A stretch of DNA of 64,000 nucleotides from Betaproteobacteria bacterium (lineage in GTDB: Bacteria > Bdellovibrionota_B > Oligoflexia > Silvanigrellales > Silvanigrellaceae), in the NCBI GenBank assembly GCA_016868315.1, contig VGHE01000001.1, positions 186,001-250,000 of the forward strand, in the 5' to 3' direction. Shown piece after piece: positions 1-7,892 of the stretch (its first letter is position 1; the number at the start of each line of letters is the position of its first letter). The notes under the pieces are model-generated. The model saw nothing but the letters and a program-made list of their open reading frames with translations. It was not told where the DNA came from and did not search any database. The position numbers and the translations under genes were made by a program.

Positions 1-33
1 GGCGCTCCCCGGAACTGAGGAGCGCCCTTTTTC
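1..33 (+). terminator. Rho-independent terminator of an upstream gene
   Basis: A perfect 8-bp inverted repeat (GGCGCTCC at 1-8, GGAGCGCC at 19-26) encloses a 10-nt loop and is followed by C and five T (28-32). It faces right, so it ends a plus-strand gene lying before the window. The stem may extend one base to the left of the window. It sits just past the 3' end of the minus-strand lysozyme gene and may serve both. Confidence 0.75.
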
Positions 34-68
34 GGGGATTGCGTTCGATTCAATAATCACCAGAAGTT

Positions 69-863
69 TTAGTAGCGTTCAAGAAACTTGCTGAACTTTC
101 CATACAGGTGGCTCGAAGAGCGTTTGGGTTGGCCGTAGGGGCTTCCGGGGAAGGACGCCCACTGGCCTGAAACACAGTACGCTGCGCGCGAGAAAGTTTC
201 AAAGCCGTTGATGTTCACCACTAAATTGTAACAACCCACATCTTTAATCAGTTGCACGGCAGCTCTGTCTTGGCTGGTTGGTGAAAAGTCAGTGAGTCCG
301 AGTTTTCTGCGCATTGCATCCCATGTCGTGGAGAGGAACTGGTAGCGTCCTGCAGCATCCGAGCACAATCCGTATGAGCACTGAATTTGCCGTGGGTGAC
401 CTGAGTAGCTGTAAAAGACTTTGTGGGTGTACATGTAGTCATAGCGATCACCCGTTCCTTCGGCATAGGCAATGGTGTCGAGGAAAGCGCTGACGTTCAC
501 TGTGAAGAGAATCTTCGCTGAGCTTTTGCTCACATGCTCGCGGAACACATAACCCTTGCTGAATCCGCAGCCAGGGAGCATTTCTTTTGTGTTCACAAGA
601 AAATGAGCGCCTTCAATGGACGGGTCGCTCTGCAGCAAAACCTTCGCTCCTGCGGGGATTTCGCACTTCTCACTACCGTGGTCGAGTTTTGAAGAATCGT
701 CGGTGGTCTTTTTCAAAAACGTACTCTTGCCACCAATGAGAACGTAAGAAGATTCATTTTCAGGAGTGGTTAGCGTGGTTGAGGACTCATCTTGAGCCTG
801 TCCGCAAGCAGCAAGCAGAAGCGGGACAGTCGTAAGTGTTGTGAGCAACGACAGATGTTTCAT
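69..863 (-). CDS. lipoprotein with SH3-like and phage lambda R-type lysozyme (transglycosylase) domains
   Basis: The 264-residue protein starts with a lipoprotein signal whose lipobox ends in LLAAC (Cys20). Residues about 40-112 look like a bacterial SH3 (cell-wall-binding) domain. Residues about 123-264 closely resemble the lambda R endolysin: IAYAEGT with the expected catalytic Glu135, then SGHPRQI, AGRYQFLSTTWDA, LGLTDFSPTSQD, a QLIK helix and WASFPGSPYGQ, all in the order of the phage enzyme. The lambda enzyme is a lytic transglycosylase that cleaves MurNAc-GlcNAc bonds, so the likely role is peptidoglycan cleavage by a membrane-anchored envelope protein. GGAGGG lies 4-5 nt before the ATG. 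It is transcribed alone after a 139-nt gap. No holin or other phage gene is near, so this appears to be a domesticated fold. Confidence 0.85.
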   Translation of the reverse strand: MKHLSLLTTLTTVPLLLAACGQAQDESSTTLTTPENESSYVLIGGKSTFLKKTTDDSSKLDHGSEKCEIPAGAKVLLQSDPSIEGAHFLVNTKEMLPGCGFSKGYVFREHVSKSSAKILFTVNVSAFLDTIAYAEGTGDRYDYMYTHKVFYSYSGHPRQIQCSYGLCSDAAGRYQFLSTTWDAMRRKLGLTDFSPTSQDRAAVQLIKDVGCYNLVVNINGFETFSRAAYCVSGQWASFPGSPYGQPKRSSSHLYGKFSKFLERY

Positions 864-1002
864 GGAGCCCTCCCCTGAGGCTGAGAAACAGAAGCCTCTG
901 CAGGGTGGGAAGCAATAGGGATGCCAGGCTGAAATACCGGAGGGATTTGGAGTTTTTACTCACGCGGGGTGTCTAAAGAATGAACAGTGTTAGGGTTAGC
1001 CC
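864..1002. other. intergenic leader of the lysozyme lipoprotein
   Basis: This 139-nt gap separates two minus-strand genes. It holds a 6-bp inverted repeat (GAGGCT at 877-882, AGCCTC at 893-898) close to the lysozyme start, without a T-tract in either direction. It could be a leader hairpin or a remnant terminator of the gene at 1003-2454. I see no convincing -35/-10 pair. Confidence 0.3.
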
Positions 1003-2454
1003 TCAGATGCAGTCGATCGTGATTTTGGAATCTTGGCTAGGATCGTAGGTGAATTTCACCAATGGAAGATAAAGTTCAAAAGCACTTCCCAGAATGCCAG
1101 GCAGCGCCGAAGGGGCGGTGACTCTGATGAGTGGATAGTAGGTGGTCGGAACTGTGTCGCTCAATTTAATTGAGTTCTCATCCACACTGAATTTGTATTT
1201 TTCGCTGCTGTCTTTTGAGAGCCTTAAAAGTGGTGGTGTCGCAGAAATATCCTCACCGCTTGCAGTTTTGAGAGTCATCGTGAGCAAGAAATCTTTGATG
1301 TCTGCTTTGATGGAATCGAGCGACTCCTTTTTTAAGCCAAATTCCAATGTTTTTTTGTCCTGAGAGCACACCGGCTGAATCAAATTTGCGAGGGTCAAGA
1401 TGCTCTTGGGTTCAAGTTGGGTGACAAAGGTTTTTTGTGAACCCGTGCTGAGTTTGACGTTGGCGAAGATGAGTTGCCCCTTGAATACCTCGGTTGAATT
1501 CTCAGAAACAGAAAACTGACTCGTCCAAATTCCATCAGAAGCAATGAGATCACCACCGCTACCGTCGTCTTTCATTTTTTGGCTCAGGCTATTTTGATCA
1601 CGTGGCTCGGCATTTTCGAGGAAAGTTTTCACGGTTGCCAGTTCAACCGATTGAGCCAGACCTACGGGCAGCTTCAGCATGCAAGAGAAATTAAGTTTAT
1701 AAACCTCGGGGGAGTCCGTTGGTGCTTTGGGTGAGCGCAGATAGTTGCACTTGAAAAATCCGGTTTTGGGGATGCCGAAGGCCTGGTTGAATTGCCAACC
1801 TATGGCTGAGTCTGGGATTGCTCCTGCTTTGTAACTGAAAGCATCAAAGATGTTGGGAATGTCGTCGCCATCAAAATTAGTGTCAATAACATTCGGAGTT
1901 CCGTCTTCGTCAATGTCGGGATTGAAGACAATATTGGTGTTGAAATCTTTTTCATAGGGTTTGTTTACACCCATGACACCAATGTTTGTTTGAAACTCCA
2001 GATCCGCATGTTGGCTGGGTTCCATAGCTTGGTCGCGTACGACGATGGTTCCAAGCTTACCCAGTGTGTTGTTGAGCTTAAAGATCCGTTGTCTTTTTTC
2101 ATCACCTAATTTTTTCTCGATGTAAGCTCGTGGTTCAAAGCGGCTGTCGATTAAAATTCCGTAGTATCGGCCGCTCACGGGAACACTCTCGATTTTGAAA
2201 CTTCGCTGTGTTGCGCTGATTTCTGCAGATGAAAAAACTTCATTCGTCGCAGCATCGAGCAGAATAAACCGACCACCTGCAAATGAGCTTGTGCCCGGCG
2301 TCCAGTCTGCAAAGGCACCTGTAACCTCTACGGTGCCAACGGTTTCATCGAGATATTCAACCGGGGCTCGGCCACAGGAAGAGCTGAGCAGTGTTGGAAG
2401 AACGAGACCTGCGAGGACAATTTTGATGCAACTCAACACAGAATTTCTCTTCAT
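1003..2454 (-). CDS. large lipoprotein with Asp-rich calcium-type repeats, function unknown
   Basis: The protein has 483 residues with a signal peptide and lipobox LSSSC near residue 27. Around residues 180-205 it has a DxDxDG-type stretch (DIDEDGTPN, then NFDGDDIPN) like thrombospondin type 3 / EF-hand-like calcium loops. The rest looks like beta-rich secreted sequence with no family I recognise; an early segment resembles a carboxypeptidase-regulatory-like beta sandwich. Its ATG overlaps the stop of the upstream barrel gene by 4 nt, so the two are translationally coupled. GAGGTGA precedes the start. A surface or periplasmic lipoprotein partner of the barrel is plausible, but function is not assignable. 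Confidence 0.75.
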   Translation of the reverse strand: MKRNSVLSCIKIVLAGLVLPTLLSSSCGRAPVEYLDETVGTVEVTGAFADWTPGTSSFAGGRFILLDAATNEVFSSAEISATQRSFKIESVPVSGRYYGILIDSRFEPRAYIEKKLGDEKRQRIFKLNNTLGKLGTIVVRDQAMEPSQHADLEFQTNIGVMGVNKPYEKDFNTNIVFNPDIDEDGTPNVIDTNFDGDDIPNIFDAFSYKAGAIPDSAIGWQFNQAFGIPKTGFFKCNYLRSPKAPTDSPEVYKLNFSCMLKLPVGLAQSVELATVKTFLENAEPRDQNSLSQKMKDDGSGGDLIASDGIWTSQFSVSENSTEVFKGQLIFANVKLSTGSQKTFVTQLEPKSILTLANLIQPVCSQDKKTLEFGLKKESLDSIKADIKDFLLTMTLKTASGEDISATPPLLRLSKDSSEKYKFSVDENSIKLSDTVPTTYYPLIRVTAPSALPGILGSAFELYLPLVKFTYDPSQDSKITIDCI

Positions 2455-3278
2455 GGCTCACCTCGGCCAAGAGCGAGATCCATGCCGACCTGCAATTGCA
2501 GTCCCTGGGCGCGGAGCGGTTGTTTGTGTGCCTTAAACGAGGCTTGCATCACATATCCACTCAAGCGGAAAATGAGACCCACCGGCCCGAGGTAAAGTCC
2601 GCCAATTCCACCTGTGAAAGCTAGTCTCCAACCCGAGGTCTGCTCGAGTCGGTTTTGTGCTGTACTTTGCGCTGCGGCAGCAGCTTCAGATGCGCCGAGA
2701 GTCGCTACCCCGGAGAGGAGGTAATCTGCCTGGAGGCCGGCGTCGAAGTCGACGGAGGGTGACATGTGTCGCACGAGAAACAGGTCGGTACCAATACCCC
2801 AAGCGCGCCATTCAGGTGCTTTCGAGTCTTTGGCCAATGCCGCAGCCCAACCGCTTTTGGTGGCAGTTTGGTCGTTCACCAGTGCGAGCCCCCAGCGCAG
2901 TGCCTGGGATCCTCCGAGCGGAGTTTCCACCGAGTGGCTATACCGGATTTGAGTCAGCACACCTGTGGTGCTTCTCTGCGCCGCAGCCACCGGGTCTACA
3001 GCGGTGTTCCAATAGGGTGCCTCGAGGTCTGCCGATGAAACTCCATAGGTCGTTTGGAAGTGCCACGATGACGGCTTAGATGCCGCACCAGGCACTGTTC
3101 CTGAAGCTTGCCCCTCGGCAGGAAGAGTTGTGTTTTTGCCTGCAGGTGGAACCTGGTTTTGAGTGGGTGAGTTCTGTGCCAACGCGAGCCCAGGCAGACA
3201 CAGGAGCACGAAAGCGAAAGCGCTTATCGCGTTCAAACACCATGCTGTTTTTTTGCCTGTCGTCGTCATCCGCACCAT
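2451..3278 (-). CDS. putative outer-membrane beta-barrel protein
   Basis: The 275-residue product begins with a signal peptide (hydrophobic AFVLLCLPGLALA followed by Q), then a Pro/Gln/Thr-rich spacer of about 35 residues. The remainder has alternating aromatic and glycine-rich strands (WHFQTTYG, GGIGGLYLGPVGLIFRLSGY, QLQVGMDLALG), typical of a small barrel of 10-12 strands. A second in-frame ATG at 3269 is equally possible as start. The stop overlaps the start of the lipoprotein at 1003-2454. It follows the six-gene ABC operon by 76 nt on the same strand and might be read through from it. No named family is recognised. Confidence 0.6.
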   Translation of the reverse strand: MVRMTTTGKKTAWCLNAISAFAFVLLCLPGLALAQNSPTQNQVPPAGKNTTLPAEGQASGTVPGAASKPSSWHFQTTYGVSSADLEAPYWNTAVDPVAAAQRSTTGVLTQIRYSHSVETPLGGSQALRWGLALVNDQTATKSGWAAALAKDSKAPEWRAWGIGTDLFLVRHMSPSVDFDAGLQADYLLSGVATLGASEAAAAAQSTAQNRLEQTSGWRLAFTGGIGGLYLGPVGLIFRLSGYVMQASFKAHKQPLRAQGLQLQVGMDLALGRGEP

Positions 3279-3354
3279 CCGTAGAGATCGCGCTTTGATT
3301 CGACGTGTTATCGGCTGACTGAAGCGGAAGTTGTGGTGTCAAAAAAGCAACGCT

Positions 3355-4311
3355 TCAGGGTTGCTCGAGGAGAGGCGTTCCGGTGGGAATCATTTCAATG
3401 GCTCCGATCTCCCCGTTACCGGGCAGTGAGACACGACATACGAGAGTTTTCTTCAAAATTTCTTCGTAAGGAAGTGGAAAGGCCTGTTTGCGCGAGCGTG
3501 TGGTAAAAGGCTTGGCATCGATGCCGTTCCCCATAACTTCGGAAAGCACAATGTTGTCCTGAAAGCTCTGCGAGCCATCAATCGACCAGCTGTGAATGAG
3601 TCCGCTTCTGAAGCCCGCCGGAGCGGCTATGCGGGTCACACATTCAACACTGCGTGTGTCGGTGTGAGCCTCAATGCGCCCTTCCACGACCCAAACCCCC
3701 AAAGGTGGAAGTGGCGTGCCGCTCAGTGCGTAGACGGCAAACAACAGAAAACCTTGCCAAACATCTTTGAGAAAGATTTTGCGCCATGTAGTGGGAGTAA
3801 ACCCGACAAGGCCTGTTTCAGCCTGTTTGATTTTTTCAGCGGCGAAAGAACTTCCCACCTGAGCCAAGATGCAGACCAGCAGAGCCACTCCAGTGCTGTA
3901 ATTCAGGAGGCGCGGAGCCCAAGTCACGACAGAAAGAGACACCACCAATGTAAGCGACACAGTGATTAGAAATAGGCGATACCAGGCGTTGCGCCACAGG
4001 CGATTGTAGAGAGGATCCCACAGTGTCGAGAGCGCAAGTGTCGTGACCAGTGTGAGCCAGACCCAGAGCTCGGTCTTCCAAAGCAAGGGAACGGCAAAAA
4101 ATAGAATGTACTGCGCAGCACTCTGCTGACTCACAAGCTTAAGCCAGTCGAGAGCCTTCGAGCGCCCCTGAGGAAAGAACACACCGAGGAGCGCAACAGC
4201 CGCAAAGAGTGCAGCAAAAAAGACGAACTTGTGGATACCGTTGAGATCGTGGCCAATCAAAAAAACTGAGAAAACTCCCCAGACCAGGGAGATCCAAGGA
4301 ATGTACTTCAA
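3355..4311 (-). CDS. membrane protein with DUF2914/DUF5924-like C-terminal domain
   Basis: The protein has 318 residues. Residues 1-205 carry about six to seven hydrophobic segments, the last being GFLLFAVYALSGTPLPPLG. Residues about 210-310 form a soluble domain with the pattern HSWSIDG, then DNIVLSE, then TRSRKQAFP and GEIGAIEM. This matches my memory of the DUF2914 domain found behind membrane segments in DUF5924 proteins, a family of unknown function. Its ATG overlaps the stop of the upstream barrel gene by 4 nt. It is the last gene of the ABC/LolA-like operon and so is probably a membrane component or accessory of that system. Confidence 0.7.
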   Translation of the reverse strand: MKYIPWISLVWGVFSVFLIGHDLNGIHKFVFFAALFAAVALLGVFFPQGRSKALDWLKLVSQQSAAQYILFFAVPLLWKTELWVWLTLVTTLALSTLWDPLYNRLWRNAWYRLFLITVSLTLVVSLSVVTWAPRLLNYSTGVALLVCILAQVGSSFAAEKIKQAETGLVGFTPTTWRKIFLKDVWQGFLLFAVYALSGTPLPPLGVWVVEGRIEAHTDTRSVECVTRIAAPAGFRSGLIHSWSIDGSQSFQDNIVLSEVMGNGIDAKPFTTRSRKQAFPLPYEEILKKTLVCRVSLPGNGEIGAIEMIPTGTPLLEQP

Positions 4312-5750
4312 AGATCGACACCCGCAGACACACTCACGGCCCAGTCCTGTTCGCGACCAGAAAGCCTATCAATACTTTCTTTTACAGCCGAGGGTAAATT
4401 CGCAGCGCGTTTGACCTCGTCGGCAACTCCTTCGGGCACTCCACCACGCAGCTCGCCGATTCCACCGAATTTGCTGAGAGCGAAATCCAGACGTGAACGG
4501 TTGCTGATTCTGCGCGTGTAACCTGCACGTGCAAGCCAGCTTCGGTCGGTAAGATTGGTGAGTGCCGTAAGAACAAACGGATTCACGCTGAAATCGTTGC
4601 TCGGAATGATGACCAGGCTTGCGGCCGCATAACGGTTAGCAAGATAGAGGCTCCGGCTTTGGCCTTGCACGAGTCCCTGACCAAATGAATACGCCTCGAG
4701 AACGGGATCGGAATAACCAGCATCGTTCCAAAAATATTCAAGGTTTAAATTAGCGCTGCCTTTTTCGGAATATTTAAGCTCATAACGTGTACCGAGCACC
4801 ACCTGCGCAATCGATTGCTTGCTCCGGTCGACAGTGGTGAAGTTCAGGTTTCCCTCAGGCGTGCGCGATTTGCTGTAGAAGGTTTGATCGCTTCTGCGTG
4901 TCCAGGCTGATTCAACGATCAAATCAACAGGTCCAAGCCCTGTGCTGACATCAACACCCCAGCGGATGGGTTGATCTTTGCCACCGACCACGGTTGTGGT
5001 GATTTCTCCAGTGAAATTACCATAACCGTAATTGAACTCGCCCCGCGCAGCAGCACGCGGTGACTGCGCTTGCTGTGCGTTTTCGAGATCAACGATGGCA
5101 TAAAAATTATGGCCATACTTCTCAACGGGCATATGAAATTTGATGAGATTTGCACCCGGACGGACATCGAAGTTCGCAAGGGGGTCTTTAGTCTGCACAG
5201 CAAGAAAATCGGTGGGGTTCCAAAAGCTCGCCGCACCCCATTTGAGTTTTTGTCGACCCACGGTTGTGAACAGGGAACCCTGACCACTCCATTTGATCCA
5301 CATTTCATAGAGGTCAATTTTGGGATTAGAACCTTGCGATGCGTTCGAATTGGCACCTTGTGTTTGAGTGATTGCACCTTTTACGAATCCACGCAGATCA
5401 TCGCTTGGACGCGCATCGAGATACAGCTCTGCACTGGAAGAGTGGCTCAGCGGAGCATCACCTGGGGTGTTGTCTGCAAATTTCACAGCAGAGCTCTGGA
5501 GCTCGAGGCGACCACCGAGAGTCAGGCTCTCGCTGGTGCGGGAATCTGACGTTCCGGCCGCTGTTTGAGCTTGCCCAGCAGCATTCGAGGGAGCTGGTGT
5601 TGCAGAGACCGATGGAGTTGTGGTTTGTGCACCGCCGCCAAAGAGTTCCTCCTCAAGCGAGCTTGATGCATGAGTCTCTTGAGACAGTGAGATCCATGGT
5701 AAGAAACACGGGATAAGCAAAGCACGCACGAGGTGTGAATTTTTTCTCAT
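4308..5750 (-). CDS. outer-membrane beta-barrel protein of the ABC/LolA-like operon
   Basis: The product is about 480 residues with an N-terminal signal (LLIPCFLPWISLSQETHA), a Ser/Ala/Thr-rich spacer, and from about residue 75 a barrel-like series of strands (TLGGRLELQSS, LYLDARPSDDLRGFVKG, KLKWGAASFWNPTDFL). The WGAASFWNPTD segment is reminiscent of DUF1302/alginate-export-type barrels, which often neighbour outer-membrane lipoprotein-sorting (LolA-like) proteins; that assignment is tentative. I chose the ATG at 5750 because it overlaps the upstream stop by 4 nt (ATGA); a further ATG at 5771 lies inside the upstream gene. Likely role: the outer-membrane end of the export path encoded by this operon. 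Confidence 0.7.
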   Translation of the reverse strand: MRKNSHLVRALLIPCFLPWISLSQETHASSSLEEELFGGGAQTTTPSVSATPAPSNAAGQAQTAAGTSDSRTSESLTLGGRLELQSSAVKFADNTPGDAPLSHSSSAELYLDARPSDDLRGFVKGAITQTQGANSNASQGSNPKIDLYEMWIKWSGQGSLFTTVGRQKLKWGAASFWNPTDFLAVQTKDPLANFDVRPGANLIKFHMPVEKYGHNFYAIVDLENAQQAQSPRAAARGEFNYGYGNFTGEITTTVVGGKDQPIRWGVDVSTGLGPVDLIVESAWTRRSDQTFYSKSRTPEGNLNFTTVDRSKQSIAQVVLGTRYELKYSEKGSANLNLEYFWNDAGYSDPVLEAYSFGQGLVQGQSRSLYLANRYAAASLVIIPSNDFSVNPFVLTALTNLTDRSWLARAGYTRRISNRSRLDFALSKFGGIGELRGGVPEGVADEVKRAANLPSAVKESIDRLSGREQDWAVSVSAGVDL

Positions 5751-6532
5751 CGACTCTGGGACTCCAGCCAAGCTTTGGTGAAGATGTTGGCGGGCAGCGA
5801 ATCCAGATTGGAATCACGCAGAACAACAGTTGTTCCATTACCCTTTTCCACTTCATCAACAATACGGATTTGCTTGGGAACGTAAACATCAGCGCCTTTG
5901 GATTTGCTGAATTTTTTATCCCAGGCAGGGTAATAGACCGTGCGCAAAAGTTTATCTGACAACGAGCGTTCCTGACGTTTGAGGATATTCCTCGACTCTT
6001 TGTCGACCCAAAGGTGCAGAATCGGGCTGGCGACATCAGCTTCAGGCTTTGCAGTCAGAGCTATATGGTGCACATCGAATTTACCAAGCTTCTCATCGGC
6101 TACAAATTTTGCAGCATATTCCTCGCTTAAACGTGATTCATCGAAGTCCTGTCGGCGTGAATTTGTGCCACCAATGCCTGCACGATCGGTGCGGCGCTCC
6201 CATTTGCCAAGCGCTGGCTCGTAGCTGAAAAGGTTTTTGTCGAGGCGAAGATAACCTTTGCCTGCTTCGCTTTTGGGTTTTGTAAAAATAAGCATCCATT
6301 TGTCGTCGGCATCTCGGCGAAAAACAGTTGCCTCGAAAGCTTGAGTGACCTTGCCCTTCTCTGACTGTTCAATAAATACAACTGATTTGTAATCGCCAGA
6401 GTTGCGTTGACGTTCATCAAGTTCAACAACGAGTTTTTTGAGGTCGGTATCATTCAGAGCAAGCGCTTGTGCAGAGCTTAGAAGCGAAGCTGCCGCGAGC
6501 ACGAGACAGTTTGTGAAGAGAGACGTTTTCAT
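5747..6532 (-). CDS. outer-membrane lipoprotein-sorting (LolA-like) periplasmic protein
   Basis: The protein has 261 residues with a cleavable signal peptide ending near ALA. The mature part shows the LolA/LolB-fold family pattern: an early helix (DLKKLVVELDERQR), strands such as YKSVVFIEQ and FEATVFRRD, the SEAGKGYLRLDKNLFSYEPALGKWERR block, and HLWVDKESRNILKRQE. This matches proteins annotated as outer membrane lipoprotein-sorting protein. It would carry a hydrophobic cargo through the periplasm between the FtsX-type permeases encoded upstream and the barrel encoded downstream. AAGGAG lies 7 nt before the ATG; the gene starts 10 nt after the permease stop. Confidence 0.85.
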   Translation of the reverse strand: MKTSLFTNCLVLAAASLLSSAQALALNDTDLKKLVVELDERQRNSGDYKSVVFIEQSEKGKVTQAFEATVFRRDADDKWMLIFTKPKSEAGKGYLRLDKNLFSYEPALGKWERRTDRAGIGGTNSRRQDFDESRLSEEYAAKFVADEKLGKFDVHHIALTAKPEADVASPILHLWVDKESRNILKRQERSLSDKLLRTVYYPAWDKKFSKSKGADVYVPKQIRIVDEVEKGNGTTVVLRDSNLDSLPANIFTKAWLESQSR

Positions 6533-6542
6533 GGATATCTCC

Positions 6543-7892
6543 TTATTTGCCTTGATTCAAAGCTTGTACAGGTGGCATCTGGCTGGCCTTCAGTGAGGGA
6601 TAGAAAGCTGCCAGGGCTGTGAGCGCAGGCAGGAAGAGAAGCGCACCTACCAAATGCACAGGTTGGAGCGAGAGTTTCACAACATCGGTCATCAGAAAAA
6701 CGCGCAGCCCAGAATTGTTGATGGGGATCTGAGCTGTGTTGAGCGCAGAAATCAGAACCAAGCCGAGTACGCAACCTGCAAGCGCACCAAAGAGTCCAAG
6801 CAGCGCAGCTTCGATCATAAAGAGTGTGCGCACCTGAGCCTTTTGCATGCCGATGGCACGCAGCGTACCAATTTCCTTGGTACGCTCGCGCACTGTCATC
6901 CACATGCTATTGGCGATACCCGTTGCAATGATGAGTCCTAAAATAATGACAAGAAAAACTGAAAGCCCATTCAAACTGGTGACAATCCAGTTAATGAACG
7001 AAACCTCGTCATCCCAGGTTGTGAGGTCGAGCCGAAGTCCACGCCAGTCCTGACCAACAATCTTCTGGAATTTAATAAAGAAGGGTCTGGGGTCGTGCTC
7101 AAGCAGTGTATAGCCTGCCTTGCGAAAAACATTTTCGAGCTGCAGCCTGACTTCGTTGGCGCGGCGAATGTCTTTTAAATAAACCCACACCGCTCCGGTG
7201 GTGTCAGAACCACGCCTGTCCAAATCCAGTACGGTTTGACGTGGCACAAAGACGCTGAAGTTGCTCAGAAAGCCCATGTCACGCGCAATGGCTGCGACCG
7301 TCAAATCAACCGAGTTTGCCTGCCCACCGTTCGCTTCGGTAATGAAAGTGAGAGTGTCACCCACATCGACGCCGAGTTTCTTCGCCTGGCCTGCAAAAAT
7401 GAGAATTGTATTACGGGCGCCGAAGTTTTCAATTTTGCCGAGAACCTTGTTGGCACCGTCTTTCTTGTACTCCGACTGCTCTGCGAGTTTGACCTCTTTG
7501 AGGAAAGCCGATTCCTCAAGAATAAGGCCGTTGAGCCCCGTGTTGAAAGAACCGCCTGAGCCAATTAGACGTCCCCAGCCGCGCGCACGGTCGGTAACAA
7601 GCGCCAAGCCTGAAATATTTTCTTGAACCAGAGAGCGGATCTTTTCGCGGTCGGTAATGAGCGGAGTGGCAGAATTTGCGCGCTGTTTGTAAAAACCGGC
7701 AACATTCACATGCCCAGTTGAGGTGAGTGTAGAGGCCTCAATCAGACGGTCCGATACGCCTTTGCTTATGCTCAGCAGCAGTAAAAGTAGGAGCGACACG
7801 AAGGCAATGGCTGAGCCGAGCAACAACGTGCGTCGCCGGGCTTGAATAAGATTACGCAAAGCAACCAGGAAAAAAGTCCACATGAAATTCAC
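6543..7892 (-). CDS. ABC transporter permease, FtsX/LolC-E/MacB family
   Basis: The protein has 449 residues. It has one N-terminal membrane segment (residues about 20-45), a periplasmic domain of roughly 270 residues, and three C-terminal segments (about 310-335, 360-385 and 410-435). The C-terminal FtsX signature MTVRERTKEIGTLRAIGMQ is clear. It overlaps the larger permease upstream by 4 nt. Together with that permease and the ATPase it should form a LolCDE/MacB-type heterodimeric transporter that moves lipids, lipoproteins or peptides out of the inner membrane rather than a classical importer. GGGAG precedes the start by about 6 nt. Confidence 0.9.
   Translation of the reverse strand: MNFMWTFFLVALRNLIQARRRTLLLGSAIAFVSLLLLLLLSISKGVSDRLIEASTLTSTGHVNVAGFYKQRANSATPLITDREKIRSLVQENISGLALVTDRARGWGRLIGSGGSFNTGLNGLILEESAFLKEVKLAEQSEYKKDGANKVLGKIENFGARNTILIFAGQAKKLGVDVGDTLTFITEANGGQANSVDLTVAAIARDMGFLSNFSVFVPRQTVLDLDRRGSDTTGAVWVYLKDIRRANEVRLQLENVFRKAGYTLLEHDPRPFFIKFQKIVGQDWRGLRLDLTTWDDEVSFINWIVTSLNGLSVFLVIILGLIIATGIANSMWMTVRERTKEIGTLRAIGMQKAQVRTLFMIEAALLGLFGALAGCVLGLVLISALNTAQIPINNSGLRVFLMTDVVKLSLQPVHLVGALLFLPALTALAAFYPSLKASQMPPVQALNQGK

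Noticed and set aside
69-863. Prophage remnant suggested by the lambda-R-like domain.
   Set aside because: The protein has a lipoprotein signal and an SH3-like domain, and no other phage gene or attachment site is visible nearby.
877-898. GAGGCT/AGCCTC hairpin as a terminator.
   Set aside because: The stem is 6 bp and no T-tract follows in either orientation.
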